A DNA stretch of 64,000 nucleotides from Alphaproteobacteria bacterium (GCA_004213885.1 SGYL01000003.1:59299-123298), one strand, 5' to 3'; shown: positions 8,085 through 17,594, numbered from the stretch's first letter. A program made the numbers and translations. Notes: generated by a model from the letters alone, not told the origin.

Positions 8085-9422
8085 ATGTTTAATATAGCTA
8101 TTTTTGGCAGACCTAATGTAGGTAAATCAACATTATTCAATGCACTTGTAGGGAAAAAAAAAGCCATTGTTTCAAATGTAAGTGGTGTCACAGTTGATAG
8201 GAATTATGGAATTGTAAAACTTAATGATATAAGTTTTAATCTAATTGATACAGCAGGTATTTTAGATAAAGCTCTTCATAAAAATGAGTTTACAGTTCAA
8301 ACTTTAAAGGCGATAGAAGATGCAGATTTAGTTTTTTTTGTAACCGATTATTCCTCAGGTATTTTACCATATGATTTTGAATTAAGTTCTATTTTAAGAA
8401 AAACAAAAAAAAATGTTATTCATCTAGTAAATAAATTTGATGCAAAAAATAATTTTTTTTCTGATAAAGATGCAATTAAAATAGGATTTAAAGAAATCAT
8501 ATATATCTCGTCAGAACATAAAAAGGGATTTGATGATATATATAATTCACTAATAAAAATTGAAAACTTCAGAAATAGTGAAAACATAACTCCATTAAAT
8601 TTTAGCAATAGCAGTCAAATTAGAATTTCATTTATTGGGAAGCCGAATGCAGGAAAATCATCTTTAATTAACACAATACTTGGTCATAAGAGGTTGGTTA
8701 CTGGTTCAAAACCAGGAATAACGAGAGATAGTATTCAAATACCTTTTTCCTATAAGAATAAAAATTTTTCATTAATCGATACTGCAGGAATGAGAAGAAA
8801 AGCTAAAATAAATAATTTTGTTGAAAAACAAAGTGTATCTAAAAGTATGTTAGCTATAAGGATGTCTGATATTGTGATTCTAGTTTTAGATTCAACAGAT
8901 AAATTAAATAAACAAGATTTAATTTTAGCTAAGAGAGCAATAGATTATGGCAAATCTATTATTATTTCTCTAAACAAATGGGATTTAATTGAGGATAAAA
9001 TTAATTTAAAAAAATATTTTAGTGAAAAAATTAAAATTTCATTATCACAATTAAATGACGTAAAAATTTTACCAACATCATGTTTTAAAGTTCATGGTAT
9101 TGATAAATTGCTTGAAGATATAATAAGTGTTTACGATAATTCCCATAATAGGATATCTACATCAGATTTAAATAAATGGTTTAAGTTTCTTTCAGAAAAA
9201 CATCCAGTACCAATGGTTAAAGGAAAAAAAAACTCATTAAAATACATTTCTCAAGTAGAAGTTTTGCCGCCTCGTTTTATTATTTTTTGTTCATATCCAA
9301 AAGATATTCCTTCATCGTATGTTAAATATATTAAAAACAACTTAAAAAAAGCATTTAACTTTAAAGGTGTAAACATAGTTATAAATCTAAAAAAGACTTT
9401 AAACCCATTTACAAATCAATAG
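8085..9422 (+). CDS. der: Der (EngA), double-GTPase ribosome assembly factor
   Basis: Der assists maturation of the 50S ribosomal subunit. Two tandem GTPase domains are visible: the first has G1 'GRPNVGKS' (8-15), G3 'DTAG' and G4 'NKFD'; the second has G1 'GKPNAGKS' near residue 186, G3 'DTAGMRRKAKI' and G4 'NKWD'. A KH-like C-terminal domain follows ('HPVPMVKGKKNSLKYISQ', 'PPRFIIFCSYP'). 445 residues is the usual length. The 3' end overlaps the convergent SDR gene by 14 bases. Confidence 0.97.
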   Translation: MFNIAIFGRPNVGKSTLFNALVGKKKAIVSNVSGVTVDRNYGIVKLNDISFNLIDTAGILDKALHKNEFTVQTLKAIEDADLVFFVTDYSSGILPYDFELSSILRKTKKNVIHLVNKFDAKNNFFSDKDAIKIGFKEIIYISSEHKKGFDDIYNSLIKIENFRNSENITPLNFSNSSQIRISFIGKPNAGKSSLINTILGHKRLVTGSKPGITRDSIQIPFSYKNKNFSLIDTAGMRRKAKINNFVEKQSVSKSMLAIRMSDIVILVLDSTDKLNKQDLILAKRAIDYGKSIIISLNKWDLIEDKINLKKYFSEKIKISLSQLNDVKILPTSCFKVHGIDKLLEDIISVYDNSHNRISTSDLNKWFKFLSEKHPVPMVKGKKNSLKYISQVEVLPPRFIIFCSYPKDIPSSYVKYIKNNLKKAFNFKGVNIVINLKKTLNPFTNQ

Positions 9423-10113
9423 TAACTATTTCATTTTGATTATTTTTTTGACTTAAAATAGTAAACAATTTTAGGGCTGCATTTGTAGGAGTTTGATTAT
9501 TTTTTTCGTCTTCACCAGGCATTGCAGTTTTTCTAAGTTTTGTATTTATAGGTTTAGGGTGAATTATATAGACCTTAACATTTGTTTTTTTATTTTCTAA
9601 ATGCCAACTGTTAATCATTTGCTCTAATGCAGCCTTAGATATAGAGTAAGCTCCCCAAAATGGTTTTGGTTCTTTTGTTAATTTTGATGATACAACACAT
9701 AATTCGCCATGTTTGCTTTCTTTTAAACTTAATTCTAGTGATCTCAAAAGTCTAAAATTTGCAATCAAGTTGGTATTTAAAACTTCTTCGAACTCTTTTG
9801 GTTCTTGGTGGCATAAGGGAGTTAGGGTTCCTAGGATGGCGGCATTCATTACTAATAAATCTAATTTTTTATATTTTTTAAAAATTTGATACCCTAATTT
9901 ATCGATACCTTCATAATCTTTTAAATCAAGATTAATAATTGTAGATGTTCCATTTAAAGATTTTATTTGATCATATAAAGAATTGAGTTTGTTTTGATTT
10001 CTACCATGTATTAAAACATGATAGCCATTTTTTGCTAAGTGAATTGACAACTCTTTTCCCAATCCAGACGTGGCACCAGAAACAAAAGAAATTTTTTTAG
10101 TCAAACAATTCAT
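9409..10113 (-). CDS. SDR-family oxidoreductase next to purF
   Basis: A classical short-chain dehydrogenase/reductase (234 aa, cytoplasmic). The NAD(P)-binding loop is 'GATSGLG' (13-19), 'NAA' at 90-92 supports the fold, and the catalytic set is Ser142/143, Tyr156 and Lys160 in 'YSISK'. It resembles YciK-like proteins. It overlaps the purF 3' end by 17 bases, and a purF-SDR pair is common in alphaproteobacteria, although the substrate is not known. An arginine in 'IHGRN' after strand 2 suggests preference for NADPH (inference). Confidence 0.88.
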   Translation of the reverse strand: MNCLTKKISFVSGATSGLGKELSIHLAKNGYHVLIHGRNQNKLNSLYDQIKSLNGTSTIINLDLKDYEGIDKLGYQIFKKYKKLDLLVMNAAILGTLTPLCHQEPKEFEEVLNTNLIANFRLLRSLELSLKESKHGELCVVSSKLTKEPKPFWGAYSISKAALEQMINSWHLENKKTNVKVYIIHPKPINTKLRKTAMPGEDEKNNQTPTNAALKLFTILSQKNNQNEIVTIDL

Positions 10114-11506
10114 TTTTTGAATTTTGTATTTCTTCTACATTAATTGGGTAGTCACCAGTAAAACAATGATCAGAAAATTGAGGGTTTTCATTATCTCTAT
10201 TTTTGTATCCCATAGCTATATATGTACCTTTTAATGAAAGAAAAAAGAGCGACTTAGCACCAACAATTTTAGTCATTTCATCTAAATTATAATTTGAAGC
10301 CATTAATTCTTTATGTTTTGGGGTATCTATACCGTAAAAATCAGGAAATTTTATTGGTGGACACGTAATACCTAAATGAACTTCTTTTGCCCCAGCTTCA
10401 TAAACCATATTTACAATTTTACTTGCAGTTGTTCCTCTAACAATTGAGTCATCAATTAAAATTACTTTTTTATTTTTTATACATGATCTATTTACGCTAT
10501 GCTTAAGTTTAACACCAAGTTGTCTTATATTTTGTGTCGGTTCAATGAATGTTCTTCCAACATAATGACTTCTGATTATACCAAGCTCAAAGGGAATTTT
10601 TGATTTTTGAGAAAAACCTATTGCTGCCGATACACCAGAATCTGGAATAGGGACAATAACATCAGCGTCAATTTTATTTTCTAAGGCTAGCTGTTCACCT
10701 AACTTTTTTCTATAAGTATACACTGTTTTTCCATTTATGATACTGTCTGGACTGGCAAAATAAATTCTTTCAAATATGCAGGGTCTTTCATTATATTTTT
10801 TAAATGGTTTAAATGATTGAATATGATTTTGTTCAATAGAAATTATTTCTCCATTTTCTATATCTCTTATAAATTTAGCACCGATTATATCTAGCGCACA
10901 CGTTTCAGAGGCTAAAACATATGATCCATTCAAAGATCCTAAAACAAGAGGGCGTATTCCAAAAGGATCTTTTACACCTATAAGCTTTTTATTAGTTAAT
11001 ATAACTAATGAATATGCTCCTTTAATTTTGTTCAAAGCATCAATTAGTTTATTTATGAGCTTTTTTTGTCGTGAACGAGCTACAAGTTGTAGAATTAATT
11101 CTGTATCTGAAGTTGTTTGAAAAATAGCACCTTTAGAAACTAATTCTTTTTTTAAAGAATCAGTATTTGTTAGGTTTCCATTATGAGCACATGCAAAGCC
11201 ACCTAAAGAGAGGTTTGCAAATAGAGGTTGTAAATTTTCAGCTTTAGACTCTCCAGTTGTTGAATATCTAACATGACCTATAGCATGTCTTCCAGGTAAA
11301 TTGGATAGAACCTTATTGTTATTAAAATTATCGCCAACTAGCCCTTGTTTTCTAATGTTATAAAATTTTTTTCCATCATAAGAAACAATCCCTGCACCTT
11401 CTTGTCCTCTATGTTGAAGAGAATGAAGACCAAGTGCAGTTAATACTGAAGCTTCTTCTGCATCAAAAATACCAAAAACGCCGCATTCTTCTTTAAGTTT
11501 AGTCAT
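10097..11506 (-). CDS. purF: PurF, amidophosphoribosyltransferase
   Basis: First committed step of purine synthesis: glutamine + PRPP to phosphoribosylamine. The N-terminal Ntn-hydrolase domain has its nucleophile at C8 ('EECGVFG'), implying removal of a 7-residue propeptide. The PRPP loop 'VILIDDSIVRGTT' lies near residue 350. Of the four cysteines that hold a 4Fe-4S cluster in the Bacillus enzyme, those in 'PCIFERIYFA' and 'HCFTGDYP' remain, but 'PDFYGID' has Asp where Cys is expected and the CxxC partner is gone, so the cluster is probably absent. 469 residues is normal. It lies between cvpA and the SDR gene, as in many alphaproteobacteria. Confidence 0.96.
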   Translation of the reverse strand: MTKLKEECGVFGIFDAEEASVLTALGLHSLQHRGQEGAGIVSYDGKKFYNIRKQGLVGDNFNNNKVLSNLPGRHAIGHVRYSTTGESKAENLQPLFANLSLGGFACAHNGNLTNTDSLKKELVSKGAIFQTTSDTELILQLVARSRQKKLINKLIDALNKIKGAYSLVILTNKKLIGVKDPFGIRPLVLGSLNGSYVLASETCALDIIGAKFIRDIENGEIISIEQNHIQSFKPFKKYNERPCIFERIYFASPDSIINGKTVYTYRKKLGEQLALENKIDADVIVPIPDSGVSAAIGFSQKSKIPFELGIIRSHYVGRTFIEPTQNIRQLGVKLKHSVNRSCIKNKKVILIDDSIVRGTTASKIVNMVYEAGAKEVHLGITCPPIKFPDFYGIDTPKHKELMASNYNLDEMTKIVGAKSLFFLSLKGTYIAMGYKNRDNENPQFSDHCFTGDYPINVEEIQNSKNELFD

Positions 11507-11526
11507 TAATTCCTCAACAAAATACC

Positions 11527-12018
11527 TTAAATAAAATTAACAATTTTTTCTATAACTTTAATCGAATATGTTTTGATTGGTTCAAAAAATAAGGAGTTTT
11601 TTAAAAAAAGAGGAAAGTCTTTTGTTGTGTAAAATAAATATATGATTCCTGATATACTTAGCAAAATAAAAAAAAAACCTTTTACAAATCCAAATATTAA
11701 TCCAAATATATTGTTAACATAATTTCTATTTATCAAATTTTTAAGATCTCCAACAAAATAATAAATTATTAATTTTAAAATTATAAAGCTTAATAAAAAC
11801 AAAATAAAAAATGTTATCATTAAAAAAATAACGTTAGGATTTATCAAATTAAAAATTAATAACTTATTTATTATCAAAAATGAAAATAATATAGATAAAG
11901 TCCAAATAAAAAAATTTAAAAACTCTTTAATAAATCCATTGTTAAAACCTATTAGTGATGTGATCAAAAGTAAAATTAAGATAATCCAATCTATTAAATG
12001 AAAGTTTAAAAACTCCAT
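11527..12018 (-). CDS. cvpA: CvpA family membrane protein
   Basis: An integral membrane protein of 163 residues with four hydrophobic helices. The start 'FHLIDWIILILLLITSLIGF' and 'NGFIKEFLNFFIWTLSI' match the CvpA pattern 'DxxxxxxxxxSxxxGxxRGxxxE'. CvpA is needed for colicin V export in E. coli and affects envelope homeostasis, with no known biochemical activity. It sits directly before purF and its first codon overlaps the mlaF stop by one base. Confidence 0.82.
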   Translation of the reverse strand: MEFLNFHLIDWIILILLLITSLIGFNNGFIKEFLNFFIWTLSILFSFLIINKLLIFNLINPNVIFLMITFFILFLLSFIILKLIIYYFVGDLKNLINRNYVNNIFGLIFGFVKGFFFILLSISGIIYLFYTTKDFPLFLKNSLFFEPIKTYSIKVIEKIVNFI

Positions 12019-12758
12019 TATTTATTAATTAGAAATTGCATAACAATATTATTTTTTGATTTATTCATGTCATTTGGTTTTCCTGACCAAGCAATTTTAT
12101 TGTTATCTAATAAAATGACCCTACTAGCCAAATTATCAATAGAAGAGATGTCATGTGTAATTGTAATAGCACTCACCCCTAGTTTTTTTACAGTTTTATA
12201 TATTAAATCATTAATTATTTTTCCAGTTATTGGGTCAAGTCCAGAGGTTGGTTCATCAAAAAATAGAACTTGCGGTTGATCACATATTGCCCTTGCAATC
12301 GCCACTCTTTTTTGCATACCTCCAGATAATTCAGAAGGGTATAATTCTAATATATTTTTATCTAATTCAAGATTTTGAATAATTGAAAGAGCTTTTTCTT
12401 TAGCTGCTTTTTTATCAAACCCAAAAAATCTAGTTTCTTTGAAAGTTATATTCTCCCACACAGTTAAAGAATCAAATAAAGCTCCATTTTGAAATGTTAC
12501 TCCTATATTTTTAAGAGCATTTTCTTTATCTATTCTATTTGTATTTACAATATCAACACCGTCTATCTTTATAGATCCAAGTTTTGGTTTTAATAAACCC
12601 ATAAGACACTTTAGTAAAACTGACTTTCCTGAACCAGATTTACCAATTATCACAAGAGATTCCTTTTTTGAAAGATGTAAATTTATTTTATTTAAAATAA
12701 TATTATTTCCAAATGAAACTGATAAATTTTTAACATCAATTAAATTTTTTGTTTTCAT
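12018..12758 (-). CDS. mlaF: MlaF, ABC ATPase of the phospholipid transport system
   Basis: ATP-binding subunit that powers phospholipid movement between the membranes through the MlaFEDB complex. Motifs: Walker A 'GKSGSGKS', signature 'LSGGMQKRVAIARA', Walker B 'VLFFDEPTSGLD', and the switch histidine in 'TITHDISS'. 246 residues. The ATG at 12758 is preferred to the TTG at 12767 and lies 5 bases after the mlaE stop. Local partners MlaD, MlaC and MlaB are not next to it and would have to be encoded elsewhere. Confidence 0.93.
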   Translation of the reverse strand: MKTKNLIDVKNLSVSFGNNIILNKINLHLSKKESLVIIGKSGSGKSVLLKCLMGLLKPKLGSIKIDGVDIVNTNRIDKENALKNIGVTFQNGALFDSLTVWENITFKETRFFGFDKKAAKEKALSIIQNLELDKNILELYPSELSGGMQKRVAIARAICDQPQVLFFDEPTSGLDPITGKIINDLIYKTVKKLGVSAITITHDISSIDNLASRVILLDNNKIAWSGKPNDMNKSKNNIVMQFLINK

Positions 12759-12763
12759 AATAA

Positions 12764-13534
12764 TCAAATAAATAATGCTGTAATAAAATAAGTACTAGTT
12801 AAAATCAGTGTTGACGCAGTAACAACTGATATAGTAGTAGCTCTTCCTACGCCCTCTGCTCCACCAGAAGCATTAAAGCCAAAATAACAACTTATGATAG
12901 AAATAATGATCCCAAATACAAGAGCCTTGATTAATCCTTGAATTAAATCAATTGAATTAAAATTATCTATAGTTGATATCATATATAAAATAGGATTAAG
13001 GTCTAATTTAAAAGTTGCAACAATAAAGCCTCCAAAAACTCCAATTATGTTTCCTACTAATACAAGAAATGGTACTGCTATAATTGATGCTAAAAGTCTT
13101 GTTGATATTAGGAATTGCATTGGCCTAGTAGATAAAGTTTCTAAAGCATCAATCTGATTAGAAACTCTCATTGTTGCTATTTCAGCAGCCATTTTTGCTC
13201 CAACTCTTCCGCATACCATTAAACCCGCAAGAACAGGACCTAATTCTCTAAGAATAGATGTTAGTACTATTTTTGATATTGTGCTTTCATCATTAAAATT
13301 ATCAAATCCTGAAAAAGTTTGCAAAGCGAGTACCATTCCTGAAAAAAAAGTTGTCAAACCAACAACTGGTAAAGAATAAAATGCAATATCTAAAAATTGA
13401 GATAAAAATTGTTTAAAATAAAAAGGTTTTTTAAATAACCAAAAAAAACTCATAAAAAAAAATAAAGTTATTTTTCCTAAGTTTTTAGATGCACTTAGTG
13501 ATAGTTTACCAATTAAGTTAAAAACTTTTATCAT
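12764..13534 (-). CDS. mlaE: MlaE, permease of the phospholipid transport system
   Basis: MlaE-family permease of 256 residues. Diagnostic stretches are 'GLTTFFSGMVLALQTF', 'ILRELGPVLAGLMVCGRVGA', 'MAAEIATMRVSNQIDALETL' (coupling region) and 'CYFGFNASGGAEGVGRATT'. About five membrane helices follow an N-terminal amphipathic helix. It forms a two-gene unit with mlaF and lies downstream of alr, as in several alphaproteobacteria. Confidence 0.94.
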   Translation of the reverse strand: MIKVFNLIGKLSLSASKNLGKITLFFFMSFFWLFKKPFYFKQFLSQFLDIAFYSLPVVGLTTFFSGMVLALQTFSGFDNFNDESTISKIVLTSILRELGPVLAGLMVCGRVGAKMAAEIATMRVSNQIDALETLSTRPMQFLISTRLLASIIAVPFLVLVGNIIGVFGGFIVATFKLDLNPILYMISTIDNFNSIDLIQGLIKALVFGIIISIISCYFGFNASGGAEGVGRATTISVVTASTLILTSTYFITALFI

Positions 13535-13552
13535 TTTATGAACAATTTTTTT

Positions 13553-14635
13553 TTATACATATTTTCTAATAACACGATTTGAAATTAGAGTGAACAATTC
13601 ATACATGCTAATTCCTAATTCACTTTTATTCCATTGAATTAAAAGTTCTTCATTAATTAATTCTAAAAATGAGCCAACCTTAAGGTTTTTGTCTACGTCT
13701 GTAATATCAACAATTAATGAATCCATTGTAATAGATCCAATGATTCGACAGGATTTCCCATATATCATTAAACTTATGTTCTTTTTTAACATTCGTAAAA
13801 TACCATCAGCATATCCAATACCAATAGTTGCGAGTGTACTATCACGATTGAGTGTTTCAGTTCTACCATAAGAGACTTTATCACCTTTTTTACAAAACCT
13901 TATTTGCAGAATTGGAACTTTTAGTTTAGCAGGAAAATTTAAATTTTTCTTAGCAAGTGTAATATTTTTACCATTAGCATCATATCCATATATTCCAATC
14001 CCTGGTCTAGTTTGATCAAGTATAAATTTTTTATCTAACAAAATTCCACCAGTATTGGATAAACTAATTTTACTATTTTTAAAATATGAGTTTAATTTTA
14101 ATATTTTTTCATATTGTACGTAATTAAAATTATCATCTTTATTATTAGAATTTGAAAAGTGCGTCAAAATAAATTCAAAATTGACTGAAGAAATATAAGA
14201 AATATTTTCTAGCATAAAGTCGAGTTCATTTGAATCTAATCCTAATCTATTCATACCTGTATCTAAGTGCAAAATACTTCTTATTTGTGGAAATAATTTT
14301 TTGTAATTAATAAAATTATTCAATTGATTGATATTATTAATCACAGGTATTAAATCATTTTTTTTGTATTCTTCTGGATGATGAATCATACCTTCTAGAA
14401 CACCTATTTTAATTTTATCAGATTTTAGGCGATTTCTTAATTTGATACCTTCTTCAATTTGAGCAACATAAAAAAAATTACAACCTGACTGGTTTAAAGA
14501 TATTGCAATCTCTTCTAACCCAAACCCATATGCGTTAGCTTTTACAACTGCTGAAGCTTTAAAATTTGAATATTTATTGATTTTTTCCCAATTAGATTTA
14601 ACTTTTTTTAGAGATATTTCTAAAATACATTGCAT
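13553..14635 (-). CDS. alr: Alanine racemase
   Basis: Fold-type III PLP enzyme interconverting L- and D-alanine for peptidoglycan. The PLP lysine is in 'VVKANAYGFG' (K32 with the start used here). 'HLDTGMNRLGL', 'RPGIGIYGYD', the catalytic tyrosine region 'VSYGRT' and 'GSITMDSLIVDITD' are all present. 360 residues is a normal length. The ATG at 14635 lies 2 bases after the dnaB stop; a TTG at 14641 overlapping that stop is an alternative. Confidence 0.95.
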   Translation of the reverse strand: MQCILEISLKKVKSNWEKINKYSNFKASAVVKANAYGFGLEEIAISLNQSGCNFFYVAQIEEGIKLRNRLKSDKIKIGVLEGMIHHPEEYKKNDLIPVINNINQLNNFINYKKLFPQIRSILHLDTGMNRLGLDSNELDFMLENISYISSVNFEFILTHFSNSNNKDDNFNYVQYEKILKLNSYFKNSKISLSNTGGILLDKKFILDQTRPGIGIYGYDANGKNITLAKKNLNFPAKLKVPILQIRFCKKGDKVSYGRTETLNRDSTLATIGIGYADGILRMLKKNISLMIYGKSCRIIGSITMDSLIVDITDVDKNLKVGSFLELINEELLIQWNKSELGISMYELFTLISNRVIRKYV

Positions 14636-14637
14636 TT

Positions 14638-16143
14638 TCAATAATCTTTAGAAGATCTTTCATTATCTTGAATTAAATCTAAAAATCTAGTGAATTGAGA
14701 TTCAAATTGAATTTGTATATTTCCTGTTGGACCATGTCTTTGTTTCGATACAATTATCTCTGCTTTTCCGTGAGCTAATTCACATCTTTCTTCCCAACGT
14801 TTAAATCTCTCAGAAAAGGTTTCTCTATTTTCATTTTCTTTTTGGACTGGCTGAGCTTTATCTAAATAATATTCTTCTCTGTAAACAAACATGACTACAT
14901 CTGCATCTTGTTCTATAGAACCAGATTCTCTTAAATCCGCTAGAATTGGTCTTTTGTCCTCTCGCTGTTCCACAGCTCTGCTTAATTGTGATAGGGCTAA
15001 AATAGGTACATTTAACTCTTTTGCAAGACCTTTAAGTTGTCTAGTTATTGCAGAAACTTCTTGTACTCTATACTCAGGTCCACGAGGACTTTTGGATTGA
15101 ATGAGTTGTATATAATCTATGACTATTAATTTTAATCCCTCGGTTCTTTTTAATCTTCTAGCTCTCGAAGCCATCTGACTAACTGATAAAGCAGGTGTAT
15201 CATCAATATAAAAAGGTGTTTCTTGAATAAGATTTTGAGTTTTAACTATATTAGAAAACTCATTCTCATTTATGTCACCTTTCCTAATCCTGTGAGAATC
15301 AATTCCAGATTGTTCTGACAAAATTCTTTGTGCTAATTGTTCAGATGACATTTCTAAGGAAAAAAATAAAACAGGTTCCTTATTCTCTAAACTTGATTTT
15401 GCTGCTTTAAAAGCAATGTTAGTTGCAAGCGCTGTTTTGCCCATAGAAGGTCTACCTGCCAAAACAATTAAATCAGACTTATTTAAGCCTCCTAAAAATC
15501 CATTTAATCTTTTAAAGCCAGTATCTACGCCTGGCAATTCTACTCCTCTTTTGTAAGCGTCATTAATTAACTCAGTAGCTAATTTTAAAGTAAATTGAAA
15601 TTTTTGCGGCCCATTATCAACTTTATCTTTTTCAGCTAAATTAAATAAACTTTCTTCTGCTCTTTCAATTAAATCTTCTGGAGAAATATCTATTTTTATA
15701 TTAAGAGAATTTTCTTTAATATCATCAGATATTTTTATTAAGCATCTTCTGAGATAGCAATTTTTAATTTCATTAGCATAAGAGTTTATATTTGAAATTG
15801 ATAATACACTTCCTTTTAGTTTATTTAAATAATCCGATATATCGATTTTTCTATTCGGATTTTTATCTCTAAGATAACCTTTTAAAGTCGTTGGATCTGC
15901 CAGTTTATTATTATCAAAGAGTATCAGGCATGCTTGATATATTTCTTGGTGTAATGGTTCGTAAAGATGATAATCTTTGATCAAATCCATTGTATTTTCT
16001 ATAGTAGTATTATCAAAAAGAATTGCACCTAAAAAACTTTGCTCAGCTTCTAAGTTGTAAGGCATAGAACTTTTATCATCAGCATTAATTTTATTGTTAG
16101 TATTTAAATTTATTAAATTGTAAGAATTTTCTTCAGCGCTCAT
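14638..16143 (-). CDS. dnaB: DnaB, replicative DNA helicase
   Basis: Hexameric helicase that unwinds DNA at the replication fork. The N-terminal domain ('MPYNLEAEQSFLGAILFD') is followed by the RecA-like motor with Walker A 'GRPSMGKTALATN', 'LFFSLEMSSEQLAQR' and 'LIVIDYIQLIQ', then 'LSQLSRAVEQREDKRPILAD', 'ADVVMFVYREEYY' and 'SKQRHGPTG'. No intein interrupts it. 501 residues. It stands between rplI and alr in the usual alphaproteobacterial order; the 125-base gap before rplI (16144-16268) shows no clear gene or terminator. Confidence 0.97.
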   Translation of the reverse strand: MSAEENSYNLINLNTNNKINADDKSSMPYNLEAEQSFLGAILFDNTTIENTMDLIKDYHLYEPLHQEIYQACLILFDNNKLADPTTLKGYLRDKNPNRKIDISDYLNKLKGSVLSISNINSYANEIKNCYLRRCLIKISDDIKENSLNIKIDISPEDLIERAEESLFNLAEKDKVDNGPQKFQFTLKLATELINDAYKRGVELPGVDTGFKRLNGFLGGLNKSDLIVLAGRPSMGKTALATNIAFKAAKSSLENKEPVLFFSLEMSSEQLAQRILSEQSGIDSHRIRKGDINENEFSNIVKTQNLIQETPFYIDDTPALSVSQMASRARRLKRTEGLKLIVIDYIQLIQSKSPRGPEYRVQEVSAITRQLKGLAKELNVPILALSQLSRAVEQREDKRPILADLRESGSIEQDADVVMFVYREEYYLDKAQPVQKENENRETFSERFKRWEERCELAHGKAEIIVSKQRHGPTGNIQIQFESQFTRFLDLIQDNERSSKDY

Positions 16144-16268
16144 TTTTAAATATTAACATAATTATTAATAATCTAAAGATTAAACATTTAAAATCAAAAT
16201 TTAAAACTCATCATAATGTAATGATTTTTTTTATCTAAGTATAAGTTTATTCATTTAAAATAAACTTA

Positions 16269-16970
16269 TTAACCAACTGTATCAGTATCAGTATCAGTAT
16301 CAGTATCAGTATCTGATGCTTTGTTTTTTTCTGTTGGAGCTTTAGATTCTTTTGATTTATCATCTTCATTTAGCAAATCAACTGCTTGATTTATTTTTTC
16401 TGGTTTCTCATCTGTTTTCGTTTCATCTTGAACTGAGAATTCCTTAGACATTTCTTCTTTATTATTTTCATTTTCAGAATTGGTAGTTACAGCTTTTCCA
16501 AGTTTTTTTTGAGTGGATGCTTCTTCAGATGAACGTGCAACATTAAGTGATATTTCACAGGAAACTTCAGGGTGAAGGTTTATAGTAACTTTTTCATACG
16601 TCAGATTCTTAATAGATTTATTTAGGTCTATTTCATTTTTTAAAATTGAAATATTTTTTTCAGCCAAACTATTTACTATGTCTTTTGTACTAACTGATCC
16701 AAATAATTGACCAGAATCACTTGCAGCCCTTATTAAGGTTACTTCTTGTCCAGAGAGAGTTTTTAATTTTTCTTTTGCGTCTTTTATTAATTTATCATTT
16801 TGAGATTTTATCTCAGTCTTTTTCTCTTCAAAATATTTTTTATTTTCTGAAGTTGCATATAAGGCTTTTTTATTTGGTACCAAAAAATTTCTTGCATATC
16901 CTGATTTAACTTTAACTTCATCACCGATATCACCTAGTTTCTTGATTTTTTCTAATAAGATTATATTCAT
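16269..16970 (-). CDS. rplI: Ribosomal protein bL9 with an acidic C-terminal extension
   Basis: The first ~150 residues are bL9, a two-domain protein at the base of the L1 stalk; 'MNIILLEKIKKLGDIGDEV' and 'VKSGYARNFLVPNKKALYAT' are the rRNA-binding N-domain. After it comes about 80 residues of low-complexity Glu/Lys/Asp/Ser sequence ending in six Asp-Thr pairs (encoded by a hexanucleotide repeat) and 'VG'. Standard bL9 is near 150 residues; modest extensions are known in alphaproteobacteria, but this tail is unusual. Third gene of the rpsF-rpsR-rplI operon. Confidence 0.95.
   Translation of the reverse strand: MNIILLEKIKKLGDIGDEVKVKSGYARNFLVPNKKALYATSENKKYFEEKKTEIKSQNDKLIKDAKEKLKTLSGQEVTLIRAASDSGQLFGSVSTKDIVNSLAEKNISILKNEIDLNKSIKNLTYEKVTINLHPEVSCEISLNVARSSEEASTQKKLGKAVTTNSENENNKEEMSKEFSVQDETKTDEKPEKINQAVDLLNEDDKSKESKAPTEKNKASDTDTDTDTDTDTVG
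16279..16313. repeat. Hexanucleotide microsatellite (GTATCA)n inside rplI
   Basis: Nearly six uninterrupted copies of GTATCA on the plus strand (35 bases). They encode alternating Asp-Thr at the very C-terminus of bL9. Copy number changes would add or remove two residues without a frameshift, so the tract could vary in length between strains. Confidence 0.95.
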
Positions 16971-16980
16971 ATATTATCCT

Positions 16981-17232
16981 TTATTTAACAACGTATGGCA
17001 TCAAACCAATATATCTTGCTCTTTTAATTGCTTTGGATAGTTCTCTTTGTTTTTTTGCTGAAACTGCAGATATTCTAGAAGGTATAATTTTACCTCTTTC
17101 TGATACAAATTTTGTCAATGTTTTTATATTTTTATAATCTATTTTCTCTTTTGATCCAGAAAATGGGCAAGATTTTCTTTTCTTTAGAAAAGGTCTTCTA
17201 ACCGCTTCTTTTGTAATTCTCAATTGTGTCAT
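16981..17232 (-). CDS. rpsR: Ribosomal protein bS18
   Basis: 30S subunit protein that pairs with bS6 on the platform. The 83 residues include '[15 protein letters not shown]', '[19 protein letters not shown]', '[19 protein letters not shown]' and '[12 protein letters not shown]', all typical. 27 bases after rpsF and 10 bases before rplI. Confidence 0.97.
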   Translation of the reverse strand: MTQLRITKEAVRRPFLKKRKSCPFSGSKEKIDYKNIKTLTKFVSERGKIIPSRISAVSAKKQRELSKAIKRARYIGLMPYVVK

Positions 17233-17258
17233 AAATCACCTAAAATTTAATATTTATT

Positions 17259-17594
17259 TTAATTTCCATCTTCGATTGTCTCAACCATTTTTGATTGTTT
17301 ACCATCAAATGTTTTGATTTTAATTGTCATGAACCGAATAACGTCTTCATGAAGGCGCAATTTTCTTTCATATTCTTCTATTTTATCAGGATGAGTTTCT
17401 ATGATGAGCATAGTGTAATGAGCTTTTTTATTTTTATTTATCTCGTAGGCTAGATTTTTTAAGCCCCAATACTCTTCACTTAAAATTTTCCCTTTTTCAT
17501 TTTCGATATTTTTTTTAAATTCTGATATAATAATATCTAATTGATTTTTTGTAATATCTTGTCTACAGATAATTACACTCTCATATAAAGGCAT
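17259..17594 (-). CDS. rpsF: Ribosomal protein bS6
   Basis: 30S platform protein, partner of bS18. 'PLYESVIICRQDITKNQLD', 'EEYWGLKNLAYEINKNKKA' and 'YTMLIIETHPDKIEEYERKL' define the family; 111 residues. First gene of rpsF-rpsR-rplI, divergent from fabD with 133 bases between them that must hold both promoters. Its start has GGGAG upstream. Confidence 0.96.
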   Translation of the reverse strand: MPLYESVIICRQDITKNQLDIIISEFKKNIENEKGKILSEEYWGLKNLAYEINKNKKAHYTMLIIETHPDKIEEYERKLRLHEDVIRFMTIKIKTFDGKQSKMVETIEDGN

